The notes under the pieces are model-generated. The model did not search any database and was not told where the DNA came from. It saw nothing but the letters and a program-made list of their open reading frames with translations. From positions 62,001-126,000 of the forward strand of contig NZ_BEWA01000022.1 of the NCBI RefSeq assembly GCF_003112535.1: a stretch of DNA of 64,000 nt, in the 5' to 3' direction. Position 1 is the stretch's first letter. Every line of letters begins with the position of its first letter. Made by a program: the position numbers and the translations under genes. Below are positions 59,711 through 64,000 of the stretch, piece by piece. Origin of the DNA: Streptomyces rishiriensis (GTDB taxonomy: Bacteria; Actinomycetota; Actinomycetes; Streptomycetales; Streptomycetaceae).

Positions 59711-60559
59711 GTGATCCCCGGCAGCCGGGCGGCGCGGATCCAGGCTCTCGTGGCCGAGCAGGCGGCACTTCGCGATGCCCGGGTCGGCCCTCTGGACGTG
59801 TGTACGGCGGCGGTGACGGCGCTGCCGGTCGGCGGGGCCGGGATCTCCGCGATGTCCCGCGACCGGGCGAGTCACCCTCTGTGCAGCACCGACTCCGTCA
59901 GTCAGCAGCTGGAAGAACTCCAGCTCACACTGGGCGAGGGGCCGTGCGTGGATGCCTTTGTCTTCGGCTCCTCGGTCCTCTGCACCGACTTGTTGGCCGG
60001 TGAACTCCAGCGGCATTGGACAGTGTTCGCCGACGCGGCCCTGGAAGCCGGAGCCAGGGCGGTCTTCGCCTTCCCCCTGCAGATCGGGGCCATCAGCCCC
60101 GGCGTACTCGACCTGTATTCCAGCAACTCGGTCGAGCTGGACGCGGACGAGGTGGCCGACGCGATGGCCTTCGCCGACATTGCCACGTTGCTTCTGCTCG
60201 ACGCCGGCATCAGCGAGACGGGTGTCCCGCCCGACACCGCGGCATCCGGTACCGACGGGGCCGACACGGACCGGCCGGACGCCGCATCCTTCGATGACCT
60301 GGGCGGTTACCGGGCCGAGATCGACCAGGCCACCGGCATCCTCACGGTCCAGCTCGGCATCGGCGTCGAGGAGGCATTCATCCGGCTGCGCGCCCACGCG
60401 TACGCCCGCGGGACACGGATCTCGACGGTCGCCGCCGACGTGGTCGCCCACCGGCTCCGCCTCCCCCAGGAGGCGACACCGTCCGACCTGAGGCCGCCGG
60501 GCGCGCGTCCCTCCGACACACAACCGTCGGACGCGCGACCGCCCGACGAGGAGACCTGA
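59711..60559 (+). CDS. GAF-ANTAR transcription antitermination regulator
   Basis: 282 aa from GTG 59711 (GTG 59702 possible; ribosome site weak). GAF-like sensor at about 30-160 (CTAAVTALPVGGAGISAMSR; LQLTLGEGPCVDAF), then an ANTAR RNA-binding domain at 205-260 (RAEIDQATGILTVQLGIGVE; EAFIRLRAHAYARG). Ends in a disordered Pro/Ser/Asp tail (RPSDTQPSDARPPDEET). ANTAR proteins bind paired hairpins in leader RNA and prevent termination. A second GAF-ANTAR gene follows 31 bp downstream. Confidence 0.87.
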   Translation: MIPGSRAARIQALVAEQAALRDARVGPLDVCTAAVTALPVGGAGISAMSRDRASHPLCSTDSVSQQLEELQLTLGEGPCVDAFVFGSSVLCTDLLAGELQRHWTVFADAALEAGARAVFAFPLQIGAISPGVLDLYSSNSVELDADEVADAMAFADIATLLLLDAGISETGVPPDTAASGTDGADTDRPDAASFDDLGGYRAEIDQATGILTVQLGIGVEEAFIRLRAHAYARGTRISTVAADVVAHRLRLPQEATPSDLRPPGARPSDTQPSDARPPDEET

Positions 60560-60590
60560 TGCTCACGCCCCACACACAGAGGTGTGCACG

Positions 60591-61328
60591 ATGAAGGAAC
60601 AGCTGATGGCCCGGACGTTCGTCGAGCTGGCGGACAGTCTCGTCGCCGACTTCGACCTCATGGACTTCCTGCGCCTGCTCACCGACCGCTGCGTCGACCT
60701 GCTCGACGCGAGTGCGGCGGGCGTCCTGCTCGCCGACCGCGACGGCGTGCTGCGTGTCATGGCCGCCTCCGACGAACGGGTGCGTCTCCTCGAACTCTTC
60801 CAGCTCCAGAACCACGAAGGCCCCTGCCTGGACTGCTTCCACACCGGGATCACCGTCTCCGTTCCCGACCTGCGCGACGAAGCCGCGCGTTGGCCCCTGT
60901 TCACCGCCCAGGCTCAGCGCATCGGCTTCACCTCCGTCCAGGCGCTGCCCATGCGCCTGCGCGACGAGGTCGTCGGCGCCCTCAACCTCTTCCACACCAC
61001 CCCGGCGCCCATCAGCCCAGCCGCCACCCCCTTCGCGCAGGCCCTCGCCGACGTCGCCACCATCAGCCTGCTGCAACAACGCACCACCGAGCGCAGCACC
61101 CTCCTCAACGAACAGCTGCAGACCGCCCTCAACAGCCGCGTCCTGATCGAACAGGCCAAGGGAAAGCTCGCCGAACGCCGCAACACGGACATGGAGCGGG
61201 CCTTCACGACGCTGCGTGCATACGCCCGCGCCCACAACCGCCGCCTGGCGGACGTCGCGCGCGCCTTCATCGACGAGACCGAACACCTCCCCGGTCTCAG
61301 TCTCAGTCTCAGTCCCGGAAATTCCTGA
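60591..61328 (+). CDS. GAF-ANTAR transcription antitermination regulator (second copy)
   Basis: 245 aa from ATG 60591 (AGAGG upstream; GTG 60582 possible). GAF sensor: VELADSLVADFDLMDFLRLL, NHEGPCLDCFHTGITVSVPD, LRDEVVGALNLFHT. ANTAR: LNSRVLIEQAKGKLAERRNT, AFTTLRAYARAHN. This is the better preserved type of streptomycete GAF-ANTAR protein. The phosphoketolase gene starts 25 bp after its stop, so it may control that transcript; no leader hairpins were identified. Confidence 0.9.
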   Translation: MKEQLMARTFVELADSLVADFDLMDFLRLLTDRCVDLLDASAAGVLLADRDGVLRVMAASDERVRLLELFQLQNHEGPCLDCFHTGITVSVPDLRDEAARWPLFTAQAQRIGFTSVQALPMRLRDEVVGALNLFHTTPAPISPAATPFAQALADVATISLLQQRTTERSTLLNEQLQTALNSRVLIEQAKGKLAERRNTDMERAFTTLRAYARAHNRRLADVARAFIDETEHLPGLSLSLSPGNS

Positions 61329-61353
61329 TCCAGCGCCTCGAGAAAGGTTCGTC

Positions 61354-63762
61354 ATGCCACTCGGTCCCACCACCGAGACCTCCCTCGGCACCCCGGCCGG
61401 TACCGCCGACATCGACGAGGAGGAGCTGAGCGCCCTGGACGCCCATTGGCGAGCGGCGAACTACCTGGCCGTCGGGCAGATCTACCTCATGGCCAACCCT
61501 CTGCTGACCGAGCCGTTGGCGCCTGAGCACGTCAAGCCGCGACTGCTGGGCCACTGGGGCACCTCACCGGGCCTGAACCTGGTCCACACCCACCTCAACA
61601 GGGTCGTCAAGGCAAGGAACCTGGACGCGATCTGCGTCTGGGGGCCCGGTCACGGCGGGCCGGCCGTGGTGGCGAACTCCTGGCTGGAAGGCAGCTACAC
61701 CGAGACGTACCCGGACATCACGCGGGACGCGGCCGGGATGGCCCGCCTCTTCCGGCAGTTCTCCTTCCCGGGCGGCATCCCCAGTCATGTCGCACCCGAG
61801 ACCCCCGGATCGATCCACGAGGGCGGCGAGCTGGGCTACTCGCTCGCGCACGCCTACGGGGCCGCGTTCGACAATCCGGGGCTCCTGGTGGCCTGCGTGA
61901 TCGGGGACGGTGAGGCCGAGACGGGTCCGCTGGCCGCCTCCTGGCACTCGAACAAGTTCCTCGACCCGGTACGAGACGGTGCCGTTCTGCCGATCCTGCA
62001 CCTCAACGGCTACAAGATCGCCAACCCGACGATTCTGGCCCGGGTACCGGAGCCCGAACTCGACGCCCTGCTCAGGGGATACGGCCACGAGCCCCTCCAT
62101 GTCACGGAGGACGACCCCCGCGCCGTCCACCAGGCGATGGCTTGCGCCATGGACGAGGCCCTGAACCGTATCGCCGCCTTCCAGCACGCCGCCCGCACGG
62201 AGGGCACCGCCGAGCGTCCGCGCTGGCCGGTGATCGTGCTGCGCACGCCCAAGGGCTGGACCGGCCCCGCCGAGGTCGACGGCGTCCCGGTGGAGGGCAC
62301 CTGGCGAGCGCACCAGGTGCCGCTCCCGGCCGTACGCGAAAACCCGGAACATCTGCGGCAGTTGGAGCGATGGCTGCGCTCCTACCGGCCCGAGGAGCTC
62401 TTCGACGAGCGCGGACGCCCCCGGGAACAGGTCCTGGCCTGCGTCCCCGACGGCGCGCACCGCCTGGGCGCCAACCCGCACGCCAACGGCGGCCTGCTGC
62501 TGCGCGACCTGCCCCTGCCGCCCCTGGAACGGTTCGCCGTCCCGGTCGACAAGCCCGGCGCGACATCGCACGAGCCGACCCGTGTCCTCGGCGACCTGCT
62601 GGCGCGGGTGATGGCCGACACGGGCGAGCGGCGCGACTTCCGGCTGGTCGGCCCCGACGAGACGGCGTCCAACCGCCTCCAGGCCGTCTACGAGGCGAGC
62701 GGGAAGGCGTGGGAGGCCCAGGTACTGCCCACGGACGAGCACCTGGAGCGCGGCGGCCGGGTGATGGAGATCCTCTCCGAACACACCTGCCAGGGCTGGC
62801 TGGAGGGGTATCTCCTCACCGGCCGGCACGGCCTGTTCTCCTGCTACGAAGCCTTCGTCCACATCGTCGACTCCATGGCGAACCAGCACATCAAGTGGCT
62901 GCGCGTCGCCCGCCGGCTCCCCTGGCGCCGCCCGATCGCCTCCCTCGACTACCTGCTCACCTCACACGTGTGGCGCCAGGACAACAACGGCTTCTCCCAC
63001 CAGGATCCCGGTTTCGTCGACCACGTGCTCAACAAGTCGCCGGAAGTCGTGCGGGTCTACTATCCGCCGGACGCCAACACCCTGCTGTGCGTGGCGGATC
63101 ACGTGCTGCGCAGCCGCGACTACGTCAACGTCGTCGTCGCGGGCAAGCAGCCCTGCTTCGACTGGCTCGACCTCGGCGCCGCCCGCGCGCACTGCGCCCG
63201 CGGCGCCGGGATCTGGGACTGGGCCGGCACCGAGTCCGAGCCCGGCGAGCCCGACGTGGTGCTGGCCTGCGCGGGCGACGTACCCACGCTCGAAGTGCTG
63301 GCGGCGGCCTCGCTGCTCCGCCGCCACCTGCCCGAACTCGCGGTACGGGTGGTCAACGTCGTCGACATCGCGCGGCTGTTGCCCGCGGAGGAACACCCGC
63401 ACGGCATGCCCGACAGCGAGTACGACGCGCTGTTCACCCCTGACAAGCCCGTCGTCTTCGCCTACCACGGCTATCCGTGGCTGATCCACCGGCTCGCCTA
63501 CCGCCGCGACAACCACCCGCACCTGCACGTGCGCGGCTACAAGGAGGAGGGCACCACCACGACACCGTTCGACATGGTCGTCCGCAACGACCTCGACCGC
63601 TACCGGCTGGTCATGGACGTCATCGACAGGGTGCCCGGTCTCGCCGTCCGCGCGGCGGCGCTGCGGCAGCGGATGGTCGATGTCCGTTACCGCCATCACG
63701 ACTGGATCCGCGTCCACGGCGCGGACCTGCCCGAGGTGACCGAATGGACCTGGAGTCAGTGA
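61354..63762 (+). CDS. xfp: Xylulose-5-phosphate / fructose-6-phosphate phosphoketolase
   Basis: 802 aa, full family length. ATG 61354 with AGAAAGG upstream. Thiamine-diphosphate enzyme: GHWGTSPGLNLVHTHLNRVV, WGPGHGGPAVVANSWLEGSY, cofactor motif GDGEAETGPLAASWHSNKFL, IVLRTPKGWTGP, and the C-terminal FMVVRNDLDRY-type end (FDMVVRNDLDRYRLV). Splits sugar phosphates to acetyl phosphate. Follows two GAF-ANTAR genes and overlaps the next gene by four bases (GTGA), so one operon is likely. Confidence 0.95.
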   Translation: MPLGPTTETSLGTPAGTADIDEEELSALDAHWRAANYLAVGQIYLMANPLLTEPLAPEHVKPRLLGHWGTSPGLNLVHTHLNRVVKARNLDAICVWGPGHGGPAVVANSWLEGSYTETYPDITRDAAGMARLFRQFSFPGGIPSHVAPETPGSIHEGGELGYSLAHAYGAAFDNPGLLVACVIGDGEAETGPLAASWHSNKFLDPVRDGAVLPILHLNGYKIANPTILARVPEPELDALLRGYGHEPLHVTEDDPRAVHQAMACAMDEALNRIAAFQHAARTEGTAERPRWPVIVLRTPKGWTGPAEVDGVPVEGTWRAHQVPLPAVRENPEHLRQLERWLRSYRPEELFDERGRPREQVLACVPDGAHRLGANPHANGGLLLRDLPLPPLERFAVPVDKPGATSHEPTRVLGDLLARVMADTGERRDFRLVGPDETASNRLQAVYEASGKAWEAQVLPTDEHLERGGRVMEILSEHTCQGWLEGYLLTGRHGLFSCYEAFVHIVDSMANQHIKWLRVARRLPWRRPIASLDYLLTSHVWRQDNNGFSHQDPGFVDHVLNKSPEVVRVYYPPDANTLLCVADHVLRSRDYVNVVVAGKQPCFDWLDLGAARAHCARGAGIWDWAGTESEPGEPDVVLACAGDVPTLEVLAAASLLRRHLPELAVRVVNVVDIARLLPAEEHPHGMPDSEYDALFTPDKPVVFAYHGYPWLIHRLAYRRDNHPHLHVRGYKEEGTTTTPFDMVVRNDLDRYRLVMDVIDRVPGLAVRAAALRQRMVDVRYRHHDWIRVHGADLPEVTEWTWSQ

Positions 63763-64000
63763 CCACCCGGGGGGAGGAGCTGCGGGTGGGGGAGGCCGCC
63801 GCGGAAGACGCGCAGGCCGTGGTGGACTCGCTCGCGAGCAGCCTCGACGGCCTGTCGGGGGGTGCGACAGGTGAGGCGGCCGAGCGGCTCGCGGCCGTCG
63901 GGCCGAACGCCGTACGCACGCACCACGTCCGCCTCCTGGCGGTCCTCGGGCGGCAGTTGCGCAGCGCCCTGCTGATCCTGCTGGCGGTGACGGCCGGGGT
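63759..64000 (+). CDS. Mg2+-type P-type ATPase, N-terminus only (cut by window edge)
   Basis: GTG 63759 overlaps the xfp stop (GTGA) and has TGGAG upstream; ATG 63744 in the same frame is an alternative. The 80 visible residues have the cation-ATPase N-domain (LDGLSGGATGEAAERLAAVG followed by PNAV) and the beginning of the first membrane helix (LGRQLRSALLILLAVTAGV), most like MgtA-type transporters. The catalytic DKTGT loop is outside the window, so ion choice is inferred. Confidence 0.75.
   Translation, partial: MTTRGEELRVGEAAAEDAQAVVDSLASSLDGLSGGATGEAAERLAAVGPNAVRTHHVRLLAVLGRQLRSALLILLAVTAG

Overview
The window reads as Streptomyces chromosome. Base composition is very GC-rich, codons end in G or C, GTG starts are common, and the gene families are typical of the genus: a DUF574 methyltransferase, SpoIIE-type phosphatases, GAF-ANTAR regulators, LysX, an Rpf-LysM-M23 wall hydrolase and GlgC/GlgM. 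The left edge cuts a PAS-GGDEF-EAL gene and the right edge cuts a P-type ATPase gene. I saw no rRNA, tRNA or CRISPR array.

Layout. 0-9 kb: c-di-GMP protein coupled to a methyltransferase, a surface lipoprotein, then an exported-protein cluster with a class F sortase and two related small secreted membrane-tailed proteins, and a polysaccharide deacetylase. 9-16.4 kb: LysX, a universal stress protein, a CapA-like lipoprotein and an ECF sigma / anti-sigma module. 16.6-19 kb: a two-gene conflict-type module, EACC1 plus a caspase-like protease with a three-helix membrane tail. 19-24 kb: Fpg-type glycosylase, PAS-GAF-PP2C-ATPase phosphatase, lipase maturation factor homologue. 24-27.7 kb: a decayed L-fucose-type oxidation operon (lactonase-like amidohydrolase, aldo/keto reductase, SDR, a 49-codon remnant) divergent from its FadR-type regulator across a perfect palindromic operator. 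27.9-43.7 kb: amidase, a 57-aa small protein, oxidoreductases, WS/DGAT acyltransferase, glycogen genes glgC and glgM, FhuF-like protein, DMT transporter, rpfD, gnd and panD.

43.7-52.4 kb is an accessory island. The first ten codons of panD plus about 280 bp of upstream sequence are duplicated, diverged, at the far side of the island, and the second copy runs into a stop right after codon 10. This is what integration at the 5' end of panD would leave. Between the copies are an AbiEii-type nucleotidyltransferase with its upstream partner, an IS5-type transposase fragment, an HTH regulator, and a tightly coupled operon: TIR protein with an internal amber codon, P-loop NTPase, two-helix membrane protein, and a small protein. 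The TIR tail and the small protein carry RHIM-like VQA motifs, and the TIR tail and NTPase head share a second glycine-rich motif. I consider this the best candidate for an undescribed effector/sensor system.

52.6-59.7 kb is a decayed stretch: another SpoIIE phosphatase, DUF5994 and DUF4118 genes, a broken KdpD-like kinase, a DUF1707 gene broken by a 4-bp duplication, a second transposase fragment and over 1 kb without recognisable genes. 59.7-64 kb: two GAF-ANTAR regulators, phosphoketolase and the start of a Mg2+-type P-type ATPase. Short tandem repeats are unusually common, mostly at gene ends.
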